Virus record (IMG/VR): IMGVR_UViG_3300040960_002964
Coordinates: 1 to 27,538 of that record
Origin: a virus
Length of the DNA stretch: 27,538 nucleotides
Strand: one strand, 5' to 3'
Shown: positions 11,681-20,349 of the stretch, in pieces
How the letters are laid out: every line of letters starts with the position of its first letter
Numbering within the stretch: position 1 is the first letter of the stretch
Position numbers and translations under genes: made by a program
The notes under the pieces: generated by a model
The model's database searches: none
The model's input: only the letters and a program-made list of their open reading frames with translations
Told to the model about the DNA's origin: nothing

Positions 11681-13847
11681 AATTTACGACTTCAATTTGA
11701 AGTTCAATGCAGAGACAGTTCAATTTAAGCGAGATGTTGATGTTGCCAAAAACATGTTGCGTGGGTATACGAATCAGGCTCATGCAGCAAACGATAGCAA
11801 TGTAAAGCTGAGCCAATCTTTAGAGCAATCAGCTGATAAAGCTAAAAGCTTTGGACAGGGCTTTCTAACAGTTACAGGCTCGGTAACTGCAGGTCTTGGT
11901 GTGTTGGCTGGTGCGACAGGATTACTCATCACTCGTCAAGCCGATCAAGCGCGAGAAATGCTGCGCATGTCAACTGTGGCTCAACAGACAGTCGAAGACA
12001 TGCAAGGTTTGGCGTATGCCACCGAGGAGTATGGAATTTCTGGCGAAAAAATGTCAGACATTTTAAAAGATGTGAATGACAAACTCGGTGATTTAACTTC
12101 AGTTGATGGTGGTGAGTTTAAAGACTTTTTTGAAGAAGTTGCGCCATTAGTTAATGTTACAGCAGAAGAGTTAAGCAACCTATCAAGCGATCAAGTATTG
12201 GTTCGCGTTAAAGAAGCGATGGATGCTGCGAATATTCCAATGAAAGAGCAGATCTCTTATTTGGAAAAGATTGCAAATGATGCTTCTGCATTAATACCCC
12301 TTCTAAATAATAAAGGTGAGAAACTTTACGAATTGAAACGTCGCTATGATGACTTGAATGTATCAATGTCAGAATACGACTATGAACAGTTCAAAGAGAT
12401 GGACCAGAACCTAAGGGATGCTGGGCTTAAATTAGAATACTCGTTTGCAACCGCTGTTATTGGCGCTAGAGACCAGATTAACTGGTTAACTGAGCAACTG
12501 AATACTGCCGTAACATGGTGGGGAGAGCTTTTTGATAGTTGGACTGATGATCCGAAAACTCGTGGTGGTTTGATAAAGAAACTCGGTGAATTACGCTCCG
12601 AAATTAAACCCATGCAACAAGAGCTTAAAGCTCTGGAAGCGGATTACTCAGAAATCAACACTTGGAATACCGAGGTTGATAAGTCGAATCCTTGGCTGAA
12701 AGCGAAGAAAGAAAGTCTATCTAGAAGCATCGCCACATTAAAAGCCGAAATGAAGCCGGTTCAAACGGAAATTGATAAACTCCAAAATGATTATCAAGTT
12801 AGATACCTTGGCATGTCGGACGCACCACCTCCAGTTAAAACAGGAGGAGATTCTGGTAATAACAACACGAACGGAAAGACAGAACTTACCGACATCTCTC
12901 AGCTTTCGACATTCGATAATCTTTATGCAGAAGAGTTAGGCAAGCTTAATTTATCGCATAGAGAGCGCTTAGCCGCGATAGAGGGCTTCAACTTCACAAA
13001 GCAAGAAATAGAAGCTAAGGGTTACTCTTCGATTGCTGAATTACGAGATGAGTACCTCTCTCAAGAAAAAGCTTATCATGAAGAAAAGATTGATGAGTAC
13101 TTAACTCGGCAAGAAGAAGAGCTTGCAGCCAAACTAAAGCTAATCTCAGATAATGAAGATGCTATAACCGCTAAAAAAGAACAAGAAGCGGAACGCAGAA
13201 AGCAAACCGAAGAGAGAATCAATAGTCAGCTTACTTCCATGCAAATGAAAGTCGCTGGTGAGTTTCTAGGTATCATTGAAGAAACAGCGAAAGAAGGCGG
13301 GTCAATACAAAAAGCAGCATTTTTGCTTCAAAAATCTTTAGCTGCAGCGCAGGTATTAATTCAAGGTGAAGTTGCTGCTTCAGCAATGATGACGCCACCA
13401 CCTTTAGGTCTTGGGCCAATTGCAGGAGCTACACCCGCAGCTTTGATGAGAGGGATGGCAGCAGCTTCTGCAGGCATGATTATGGGGCAAGCTATTGCAG
13501 GAATGGCGCACTCAGGCATGGACTACATACCCAATGAAGGTACATGGTTGCTTGATAAAGGTGAGCGAGTTTATACCAACGAGTCAGCACGTCAGATTGA
13601 CCAAATGTATAAAGCAACGATGGCGATGTATCAAAAGACACCTGCAGCAAATCATGGTTTGTATAATGCGCAACCAACGCCTAATGGTAAGTCTGGTGGC
13701 AACATAATTTCTTTTGAACAGCACTTCCATATGTCCGGTAGCGAACGTGAGCAGGTGAACGATGCTGCTGAACAAATGCAAAATGCGGTCAAGAATGTAT
13801 TGCAAGACGAAATGAGACCAGGAGGAATGTTAAGTGGGGCAATCTAA
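11670..13847 (+). CDS. H: Tail tape measure protein, lambda gpH-like
   Basis: A 725-residue protein if started at TTG 11670, which is supported by AGGAGG eight bases upstream and a predicted start LSAKIYDFNLKFNAE. An ATG 33 nt earlier lacks such a site. It sets tail length and is ejected with DNA. Order: N-terminal helices; a hydrophobic stretch at about 64-87 (TVTGSVTAGLGVLAGATGLL); a long helical and coiled-coil body (about 240-540) with Glu/Lys-rich heptads; a second Ala/Met/Gly-rich hydrophobic region at about 555-610; and the C-terminal signature GMDYIPNEGTWLLDKGERVYTNE (from 616) found in many lambdoid tape measures. Lambda H is 853 residues, so this tail should be somewhat shorter. Confidence 0.92.
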   Translation: MSAKIYDFNLKFNAETVQFKRDVDVAKNMLRGYTNQAHAANDSNVKLSQSLEQSADKAKSFGQGFLTVTGSVTAGLGVLAGATGLLITRQADQAREMLRMSTVAQQTVEDMQGLAYATEEYGISGEKMSDILKDVNDKLGDLTSVDGGEFKDFFEEVAPLVNVTAEELSNLSSDQVLVRVKEAMDAANIPMKEQISYLEKIANDASALIPLLNNKGEKLYELKRRYDDLNVSMSEYDYEQFKEMDQNLRDAGLKLEYSFATAVIGARDQINWLTEQLNTAVTWWGELFDSWTDDPKTRGGLIKKLGELRSEIKPMQQELKALEADYSEINTWNTEVDKSNPWLKAKKESLSRSIATLKAEMKPVQTEIDKLQNDYQVRYLGMSDAPPPVKTGGDSGNNNTNGKTELTDISQLSTFDNLYAEELGKLNLSHRERLAAIEGFNFTKQEIEAKGYSSIAELRDEYLSQEKAYHEEKIDEYLTRQEEELAAKLKLISDNEDAITAKKEQEAERRKQTEERINSQLTSMQMKVAGEFLGIIEETAKEGGSIQKAAFLLQKSLAAAQVLIQGEVAASAMMTPPPLGLGPIAGATPAALMRGMAAASAGMIMGQAIAGMAHSGMDYIPNEGTWLLDKGERVYTNESARQIDQMYKATMAMYQKTPAANHGLYNAQPTPNGKSGGNIISFEQHFHMSGSEREQVNDAAEQMQNAVKNVLQDEMRPGGMLSGAI

Positions 13848-14178
13848 GTTTATTTGGAAGACCAAGCTCGGCTCAAAGCATGATCATAAACCTTCTGTTC
13901 GAAAGGCTAAGTTTGGTGATGGTTACAGTGCGAGAGCACCAGATGGCATTAATCATGACATGAGAAAAATCAGTATAGAATGTGTTGGCACTCATGCAGA
14001 AATATCACTAATTGATGACTTTTTAAAGGAACATAAAGGCTGTATATCTTTCTTTTTCACTCCAACCGACACAAATATAGAAGCAAAGTTTATTTGTCCA
14101 AGTTGGTCGAGAAAACGCATCAATAAGCACAGTGATAAATCAATGATATCGACCACATTTGAAGAGGTACCTGCATGA
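13834..14178 (+). CDS. M: Minor tail protein M, tail tip
   Basis: A 114-residue protein (lambda gpM: 109). It belongs to the tail-tip complex with L, K, I and J, where it acts as a distal-tail-like adaptor to the tube. Alignment with lambda is direct: FIWKTKLGSKHDHKPSVRKAKFGDGYSARAPDG against FRWKVKPGMDVASVPSVRKVRFGDGYSQRAPAG, then IDDFLKEHKGCISFFFTPTD and the end MISTTFEEV. The start is GTG, placed by GGAGGA seven bases upstream; it overlaps H by 14 nt and L by 4 nt (ATGA). Confidence 0.94.
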   Translation: MGQSKFIWKTKLGSKHDHKPSVRKAKFGDGYSARAPDGINHDMRKISIECVGTHAEISLIDDFLKEHKGCISFFFTPTDTNIEAKFICPSWSRKRINKHSDKSMISTTFEEVPA

Positions 14179-14879
14179 GCAACATACCTCTCCAAATGGC
14201 ACAGGAAAGTCGACGTTTAGAACAAAGTGCTCTAATTGAACTATTTGAAGTTGATGCAACAGTGCTCGGTGGGGGTGTTTATCGCTTCCACGCTGGCACC
14301 AATGAATTGCGAGAGAATGTGGTGTTTGATGGACAGACATACATTCCATACCCTGTTCAGGCTACGGGCTTTTCAATGAGCTCTGGCGGGAAAAGCGCAC
14401 GTCCAAAACTGACTCTTTCTAATATTACCGGCTTTATTACTGGCATGGTGAATGATTATGAAGATTTGGTCGGTGCTGTAGTTTCCCGAGTACTAGTGTT
14501 TGCTAAACATCTCGATGCTGAAAACTTTGTATCAGGCAATCCTTTAGCTAACCCATCTCAGCAGATGCGATCAAAATTCATAATTGAACGTTGTAGCGGC
14601 TTATCTTCTGATTTCGCTAGTTTTGAATTAGCTTTACCAAGTGAAACCGATGGAGCCATGATACCTGCAAGAATGATCACCACTGATGTTTGTATGTGGA
14701 ATTACCGAAGTGCTGACTGCAGTTATGTTGGCGGTGCGATTGCTGATGATAAAGATGTTCCAACAGACGATCTTGTAAAAGACAAATGCGGAAAGCGACT
14801 ATCCAGTTGTAAATTACGCTTTGGAGAGCATGGCATCCTACCTTTTGGCGGCTTTCCAACCGCAGTGAGGCACAAATGA
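14175..14879 (+). CDS. L: Minor tail protein L, tail tip, Fe-S cluster type
   Basis: A 234-residue protein (lambda gpL: 232), a hub-like tail-tip component. The N-terminal half carries EQSALIELFEVDATVLGGGVYRFHAGT and the VQATGFSMSSGGKSARPKLTLSN block typical of this family. The C-terminal part has four cysteines at 173, 182, 205 and 212 in DVCMWNYRSADCSYVG and KDKCGKRLSSCKLRFG. Lambda gpL binds an iron-sulphur cluster through four C-terminal cysteines, and these are the matching positions. The gene overlaps M and K by ATGA junctions, consistent with tight translational coupling in the tail-tip operon. Confidence 0.94.
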   Translation: MSNIPLQMAQESRRLEQSALIELFEVDATVLGGGVYRFHAGTNELRENVVFDGQTYIPYPVQATGFSMSSGGKSARPKLTLSNITGFITGMVNDYEDLVGAVVSRVLVFAKHLDAENFVSGNPLANPSQQMRSKFIIERCSGLSSDFASFELALPSETDGAMIPARMITTDVCMWNYRSADCSYVGGAIADDKDVPTDDLVKDKCGKRLSSCKLRFGEHGILPFGGFPTAVRHK

Positions 14880-15619
14880 TTTCTGATGAAACACGGCAGG
14901 CTATGCTTGCCCACGCTAAAGCTGAAAGCCCGCTCGAATGTGCGGGTTTTTTATTGTCTAACGGTGAGTATTTCCCTGCAAAGAACGCATCACTAACCCC
15001 AGATAAAACCGTGATATGGGACTATGACGATTTAATTGCTGCAACAGATGCTTATGACAACACCTCAGTTGTAGGCTTCGTTCATAGCCACCCATCAGGA
15101 AGCAATATTCTAAGTACGCCAGACAGAGAGTCGCAGGGGTTAAATTTCTATGACTGGTTTTTGATTGCAGGAAATGATGTTCATTATTTCCCTTACGTTC
15201 CTCATTTATTAAAGCGCAAATACAGCTATGGAAATTTAGACTGTTTTTCATTAATTCGAGACAGCTACCGTTTGAGTGGTCATTTAATGGAAGACATCGA
15301 GCGTGAACCTAATTGGTGGGATAAAGGGCAAAACCTTTATCTCGACAATATGGAAAACTTCGGATTTGAAAGAGTGACGAAACCTCAAATGGGTGATGTC
15401 ATTTTAATTCACCTTGGCGGTAGTCCTAAGCCTAATCATGGTGCGGTTTATCTTGGTGATGGAACTTTGCTGCATCATTGCACGAACCGATTATCTAAAC
15501 GTGACCCATACGGTGGCTACTGGCTAAAGCACACACATTCAGTTTGGAGACATAAACAATGGCAACAGTTCGACTTTACGGGGATCTTGAACGATTTGGC
15601 CGTGAATTTACCTTATTAG
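14876..15619 (+). CDS. K: Tail assembly protein K, JAMM protease plus NlpC/P60 domain
   Basis: A 247-residue two-domain hydrolase. Residues 1-110 form an MPN/JAMM metalloprotease with Glu21, the His70-Ser-His72 pair and Ser80/Asp83 in the complete H-x-H-x7-S-x2-D motif. Residues about 112-240 are an NlpC/P60 cysteine peptidase with LDCFSLIRD (Cys123) and NHGAVYLG (His188), so all recognised catalytic residues are present. In lambda-like phages K is required for tail-tip assembly; the NlpC/P60 domain may also nick peptidoglycan during entry. It overlaps L by 4 nt and I by 61 nt. Confidence 0.94.
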   Translation: MISDETRQAMLAHAKAESPLECAGFLLSNGEYFPAKNASLTPDKTVIWDYDDLIAATDAYDNTSVVGFVHSHPSGSNILSTPDRESQGLNFYDWFLIAGNDVHYFPYVPHLLKRKYSYGNLDCFSLIRDSYRLSGHLMEDIEREPNWWDKGQNLYLDNMENFGFERVTKPQMGDVILIHLGGSPKPNHGAVYLGDGTLLHHCTNRLSKRDPYGGYWLKHTHSVWRHKQWQQFDFTGILNDLAVNLPY

Positions 15620-16104
15620 TAAAAACACCCAGTGAAGCGCTGCGAGCTTTAATGTCGCAGATACAAGGCTTCAAAGGTGCGTTTAAAGGTCGTGATTTTC
15701 ACGTACGAATTGATGATGAAGAGTTGACAGAAGAAGAATTTAAAACTCGCGCTTTTCATCCTATCGATTGTGATTCCACATTCCACATCATGCCAGTAAT
15801 TACTGGAGCTGGAAGTACGGAGGGGTGGGGACTTTTTGGTGTGATTGCAGGTGGCATATTGATGGTTGCGGGCATGTTTACGATGAATCCGTGGATATTC
15901 ATGGCTGGTGTGACGCTGATGACTACTGGCTCATTGCTAATGGCCCCCAAAGAAGTGGATACAGAAGAGACGGATAACGGGCCTCGCAACCGGTATTTAA
16001 GATCGTTAAATAATAACGTCGCACAAGGTAGTTGTGTGCCTTTGGCATACGGTGAATTATTGATTGGCTCAAAAGTGTTAAGCCAAGGAATCTCTACGGG
16101 GTAA
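15559..16104 (+). CDS. I: Tail assembly protein I
   Basis: A 181-residue protein (lambda gpI: 223). I is needed to assemble the tail tip but is not found in mature lambda particles. The N-terminus is a ubiquitin-like beta-grasp domain (MATVRLYGDLERFGREFTL, then VKTPSEALRALMSQIQGF, about 1-80). It is followed by two hydrophobic segments (about 90-130, WGLFGVIAGGILMVAGMF and WIFMAGVTLMTTGSLLM) and a C-terminal VPLAYGELLIGSKVLSQG motif shared with lambda I. The long 61-nt overlap with K, with no other start available, is also seen in many lambdoids. J follows after six bases. Confidence 0.92.
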   Translation: MATVRLYGDLERFGREFTLLVKTPSEALRALMSQIQGFKGAFKGRDFHVRIDDEELTEEEFKTRAFHPIDCDSTFHIMPVITGAGSTEGWGLFGVIAGGILMVAGMFTMNPWIFMAGVTLMTTGSLLMAPKEVDTEETDNGPRNRYLRSLNNNVAQGSCVPLAYGELLIGSKVLSQGISTG

Positions 16105-16110
16105 GCAGTA

Positions 16111-19100
16111 ATGGGTGGTAACAGTAAAGGTGGGGATAGCGGTGGCTTGCCGAGTGAAGCAAAAGACAATCTAAAAAGCAGTCAGATGCTGCAGATTGTT
16201 GACCTCATGAGTGAAGGTGAGATTTATGGTTTAGTGGATGGCCTAAAAAGCATATTTTTAGAAGACACACCCATTCAAGACTCAGAAGGTAATGCTAACT
16301 TTTCTGGTGTAGTAGCCCAGTGGAATAATGGTTCACAATCTCAATCATACTTGGAAGCTTTTCCCTCTGTTGAAAACGAAACAATAGTTCGTGCAGACGT
16401 AACAAATGAATCGCCAGTAGTCAGAACCATTACGTCTAATGATTTAGACCGAATACGTGTGACAGTTGGTGTTAAGTCGTTAATGAAATATAACGATGAT
16501 GGCGACATTGAGCGGACCAATGTTCATTTGGTCGTTGAAATGCAGAATGCGCAAGGTGGCTGGGATCAAGTTGAAGAGATGAAACTTGTGAATAAGAAAA
16601 CGCGAAGCGAATACCTGACCAGTTTGTATATTAACGATTTGCCAGAGGCGCCATTCTCAATTCGAGTGCGGAGAATCACAGCAGATAGCACAAGCTCCCT
16701 TGTGTCTAACGCTACACTGTGGGCTTCTTATACTGAAATCATCGATACTCGATTAACGTACCCAAATTCAGCAGTCATTGGATTTCACATTGATGCTGAG
16801 CAATTTAACTCAATACCAAAGCGAAATTATTTAATCCGAGGACGATTAATTCGCGTACCAAGCAATTATGATCCCGAGACCCGCATTTATGATGGCATAT
16901 GGGACGGTAGCTTTAAAATAGCTTGGACAGATAATCCAGCTTGGGTTTTCTATGATTTATGCACGTGTGCTCGAGCTGGCCTAGGCAAGCGTTTAACTGA
17001 TGATGAGGTTGATAAGTGGACGCTATACACTCTAGCCAAGCATTGTGATGAATTAGTTGATGATGGTTATGGCGGTTTAGAGCCTAGATTTACTTGCAAC
17101 GTTTATCTTGATACACCTCAAAAAGCATTTAAAGTGCTCAGTGATTTAGCCAGTATTTTTAATGGCATGTCGCTTTGGAACGGTCAACAAGTGACGGTTC
17201 GCATGGATATACCTGGTGATCCAGAAGCCAGCTATACACATGCAAATGTAATAGACGGAAAGTTCTCTTATCAGAGCACACCTCTAAAGGCTCGGACAAC
17301 TGCAGTTCATGTTACGTATCAAGATCCTGATACGTATGAATCACAAATAGAATACATTTCAGATGACAATGCAATTGCTCGTTATGGCTATAACGAAGTC
17401 AACGTTGAAGCATTCGCGTGCAATAGTCGCGGTCAAGCTAGACGAGTAGGCTTATGGACGCTATTTACCAACACGAATGAGCGTCAGACCATTGAGTTTA
17501 AAGTAGGCACTCAAGGCTTACAGCACATGCCGGGTGATATCTTTGAAACATATGACAATGATTATTCAGGCGACAAAATTGGTGGTCGAGTCGTTTCTGT
17601 TAATGATGATCTCATCACGCTTGATAGAGATGTGACCATTGATGGAAGCACTACATTTGGGTTTATTAATACAGAAGGTAAGCCGCACCGAATTGAAGTC
17701 ATTGAGCAAGTTAGTGAGGCTGTAATTCGAGTTGCGACTGCGGTCGCATTAGAAGATAACGGCATTTGGACGTTGACGAAATCTAACGTTTCAGCACGAA
17801 GCTGGCGATGCATTAACCTCAAAGAAAGTAACGGTGAGTTTACAATTTCAGGGGTAGAGCATATCCCTGAAAAGCTGTCTGTTATTGAAGATGGATTAGC
17901 TCTTCCAGAACGAGACGACTCAATTTACAGCACAAAAGTGCCAACACCAGAAAATCTGCAGGCTGAATCAGTAGCGGCAGGTCAGGTTCGTGTAACTTGG
18001 TACACACCAAGTTCTGCAGGGAGCTTATTGTTTGATGCTAAAATTATTCGTGATGATTCTGTTTATGATCGAATAGAAAGTATTAACGCAACAGAGCTGC
18101 TTTTGAGCGATCTTGAATTGGGTGATTATACCGTTGAATTGATCTCTAAAAACGAACAAAACAAGCGCAGTGCGCCTGCTACCATTAATTTTACTATTGC
18201 GTTGCCAGCCGCACCAAATGACATAGACTTCACCCCTGACAATATGATGATAGCCGCAAGGCCCGTCGTATCTGCACAACCTTTAGGTACTGAATACGAA
18301 TGGTGCTGGGGCGTAAATGCTCAGGAAGTGACAGACCGAGTTAATGTCATGGGTCGTGCCTTTACAATGACTCACAATGCTTTAACGCCAGATACAGAAT
18401 ACTGGTATGGCGTGCTTGCGGTTAACAAGGTTGGTAAAAGTGAACTCGTTGTTCGTTCATCTAAAACCACGTTAAACTCTGAAGATATTCTAACGGTCAT
18501 CAAAGACCAAATCACCCACGAACACCTAAACGAATCTCTCTCTGACGTTATCGATGATACCGCGCATCGAGCGCAAGCGTTCAAAGAAAACGGACTAGAG
18601 AAAATTAACGCTCTATACGCAGCAGTTGATGAAGCGAATCAGCAAGAAGTAGTAAAGAAACAAAAGGTCGGATTGGCTTACGCTGAGAAAACCATCGCCA
18701 AGCATTCAACCGATATTTCAGCCCAAGCAACAAGCATTGAAGAGCTAGGTGCTGCAGTGGTTGAAGGTGATAAAACGGTGCTCGCACAATCAACCGAATA
18801 CACGCGAACAGCGGTAGGGTATTGCGTTGATAAGAACGGAAACCTCACAACTGAAGCGGATGCGGTTGCGTGTGTCGCAGCTGGTAACTCTTGGATTGAT
18901 GGGCCACTCGCTGAATTCATTCGTAATCTTCAAGTGCAAAACGGCAAAGGTGAAAGTGCTTCTATTAGCAACATCATGGAAGTGTTTGAACAAGATGGGA
19001 AAAAATTAATTGTTCGTGGCGGCATGATTCAAGACGTAAACGGCAAGATTTCAGGTTTTATGTCTCAGAATGATGGTGAAGAATCTCAGATGGACTTCAT

Positions 19101-20337
19101 CCAAGATCATTTCCGTATTGGATACATGGATGGAGACACATTTGTTCCTGTATTTTACCTAGACTCTCAAACCAATAAGCTTGTACTCAATGGACGTCTT
19201 ATTCTTGATGATGGAAATGTAATCTCTAGTCGTGAAGAATTAAAAGGTGATCCTGGTGTCGATGGTACAGATGGTCTTGATGGCTCACCGGGTAAAGATG
19301 GAACGGATGGTACCAACGGTGTTAATGGTGCACCAGGAGCAGATGGTAATGACGGAGCACCTGGTCAAGATGGCGTTGATGGTAAAGATGGAGTAGATGG
19401 AACAAACGGTACAGATGGTAAAAACGGCACTATCTGGGGAACGCTTAAACTTCGTGATGGTGTTTTTCCTTCAGATGTTTTAGCCAGCCAAGATTTCAAT
19501 TCTAAGTATGGTCGCTGGCCAGAACTCGATGACATGCTGACGTATGTATCGAATGATGAAACCGTTTCAAGCGTGAAAACCTTTAACGGTAATTTCTGGG
19601 AAGTACCACTGGCATTAATTAATGGCAACCTAATCACCAAAGGTACGGTGTTTGGTGAAGCATTTGTCGCAGGTTCAACCATTAAAGCGCCACATATTGA
19701 AGGTGGAACAGGCAATTTTGACGGTGAAGTTAAGGTCGGAAGCCTTGTAGGTGCTACGGGGTTTAACCACTTCAAGCGCTCAATTATTGGGTACGATGGG
19801 GCAATTTCACCGCCTGCCAATGCCAGTACCGTTTATATCAACTTGTGCTCATTAAAGATCCAAAAAGAAGACTTTCCTCGAGCGGGTAAAGTAGAAATCA
19901 TCATCGCCAAAACGAAACTGTTATCGGACAGCAACCCTTACGGTCTTACACTCGAGGGGTCCGGTAAGGCGCATACCATTAGCGTGTCAGGAGTTGAACA
20001 TCAACATAGAAACGAACAGGGAGATATCGTATCTACTCTTCCGGATATTTCTATGTTTAGTCGACAAGAAACACATTTAAGCGCCAGAAATTATCGTTCA
20101 AACAGCATCTACTCACCACTTTCGGATAGCGATGACATCCACCTTACTTACTCAATTGACATCGATGCTTCTTCTAGTGATGACCTAGATGGTCATCACT
20201 ATATAGGGCTGGTAAGTAAATTTAATGTCACTGGCTCTGCTAGCAATGATGTCACTTTAGGTGCGAGTGAAGTGAAAGTATTTGTGACACTAGATCGAAA
20301 AGCTAGCAGCGATATTGAAATGACCCAACTTTGGTAA
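16111..20337 (+). CDS. J: Central tail fibre / host specificity protein, lambda gpJ family, with collagen-like stalk
   Basis: A 1408-residue protein (lambda gpJ: 1132) forming the tail tip and central fibre that contacts the receptor. The N-terminal 600 residues match lambda J: LMSEGEIYGLVDGLKSIFLEDTP, YTEIIDTRLTYPNSAVIGFHIDAEQF, RGRLIRVPSNYDPETR, NPAWVFYDLCTCARAGLG, and the GDIFETYDND region. Fibronectin type III-like repeats follow (about 611-700 and 700-790), then a helical region (790-900), a beta-rich IMEVFEQDGKKLIVRGG block, an uninterrupted collagen-like Gly-X-Y run at 1046-1107, and a C-terminal receptor-binding part unlike lambda. The weak ribosome site suggests coupling to I. Codons 17734-17748 hold sopC-like copy 4. 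Confidence 0.95.
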   Translation: MGGNSKGGDSGGLPSEAKDNLKSSQMLQIVDLMSEGEIYGLVDGLKSIFLEDTPIQDSEGNANFSGVVAQWNNGSQSQSYLEAFPSVENETIVRADVTNESPVVRTITSNDLDRIRVTVGVKSLMKYNDDGDIERTNVHLVVEMQNAQGGWDQVEEMKLVNKKTRSEYLTSLYINDLPEAPFSIRVRRITADSTSSLVSNATLWASYTEIIDTRLTYPNSAVIGFHIDAEQFNSIPKRNYLIRGRLIRVPSNYDPETRIYDGIWDGSFKIAWTDNPAWVFYDLCTCARAGLGKRLTDDEVDKWTLYTLAKHCDELVDDGYGGLEPRFTCNVYLDTPQKAFKVLSDLASIFNGMSLWNGQQVTVRMDIPGDPEASYTHANVIDGKFSYQSTPLKARTTAVHVTYQDPDTYESQIEYISDDNAIARYGYNEVNVEAFACNSRGQARRVGLWTLFTNTNERQTIEFKVGTQGLQHMPGDIFETYDNDYSGDKIGGRVVSVNDDLITLDRDVTIDGSTTFGFINTEGKPHRIEVIEQVSEAVIRVATAVALEDNGIWTLTKSNVSARSWRCINLKESNGEFTISGVEHIPEKLSVIEDGLALPERDDSIYSTKVPTPENLQAESVAAGQVRVTWYTPSSAGSLLFDAKIIRDDSVYDRIESINATELLLSDLELGDYTVELISKNEQNKRSAPATINFTIALPAAPNDIDFTPDNMMIAARPVVSAQPLGTEYEWCWGVNAQEVTDRVNVMGRAFTMTHNALTPDTEYWYGVLAVNKVGKSELVVRSSKTTLNSEDILTVIKDQITHEHLNESLSDVIDDTAHRAQAFKENGLEKINALYAAVDEANQQEVVKKQKVGLAYAEKTIAKHSTDISAQATSIEELGAAVVEGDKTVLAQSTEYTRTAVGYCVDKNGNLTTEADAVACVAAGNSWIDGPLAEFIRNLQVQNGKGESASISNIMEVFEQDGKKLIVRGGMIQDVNGKISGFMSQNDGEESQMDFIQDHFRIGYMDGDTFVPVFYLDSQTNKLVLNGRLILDDGNVISSREELKGDPGVDGTDGLDGSPGKDGTDGTNGVNGAPGADGNDGAPGQDGVDGKDGVDGTNGTDGKNGTIWGTLKLRDGVFPSDVLASQDFNSKYGRWPELDDMLTYVSNDETVSSVKTFNGNFWEVPLALINGNLITKGTVFGEAFVAGSTIKAPHIEGGTGNFDGEVKVGSLVGATGFNHFKRSIIGYDGAISPPANASTVYINLCSLKIQKEDFPRAGKVEIIIAKTKLLSDSNPYGLTLEGSGKAHTISVSGVEHQHRNEQGDIVSTLPDISMFSRQETHLSARNYRSNSIYSPLSDSDDIHLTYSIDIDASSSDDLDGHHYIGLVSKFNVTGSASNDVTLGASEVKVFVTLDRKASSDIEMTQLW
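17733..17748. other. SopB-binding-like palindrome, copy 4
   Basis: TGCGACTGCGGTCGCA inside J, identical to copy 1. The reading frame again gives Ala-Thr-Ala-Val-Ala, and the only base that varies among the coding copies is the third base of an Ala codon (GCA or GCG). Confidence 0.65.
19246..19431 (+). repeat. Collagen-like Gly-X-Y coding repeat in J
   Basis: Twenty consecutive Gly-X-Y triplets plus Gly-Thr (GDP GVD GTD GLD GSP GKD ...), residues 1046-1107 of J. Asp is frequent at Y and Pro/Asn/Val at X, as in bacterial and phage collagens. It should form a rigid trimeric triple-helical stalk. The imperfect 9-nt GGT-xxx-GAT repeats may vary in number between relatives. Confidence 0.9.
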
Positions 20338-20349
20338 ATAGGAACCTAA

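Noticed and set aside
14711-14734. Other ACTGCAGT cores (around 7605, 14716 and 17300) as extra sopC-like sites
   Set aside because: They share only the central PstI-type palindrome and lack the outer TGnG / CnCA half-site bases that are kept in the four main copies.
15756-16169. 137-residue open frame on the minus strand across the I/J junction
   Set aside because: Shadow of two well-supported tail genes; low-complexity composition and no start signal.
19365-19820. 151-residue open frame on the minus strand inside J
   Set aside because: It is antisense to J, and its Pro/Ser-rich repeats are only the complement of the collagen-like Gly-X-Y codons. No ribosome site or family match.
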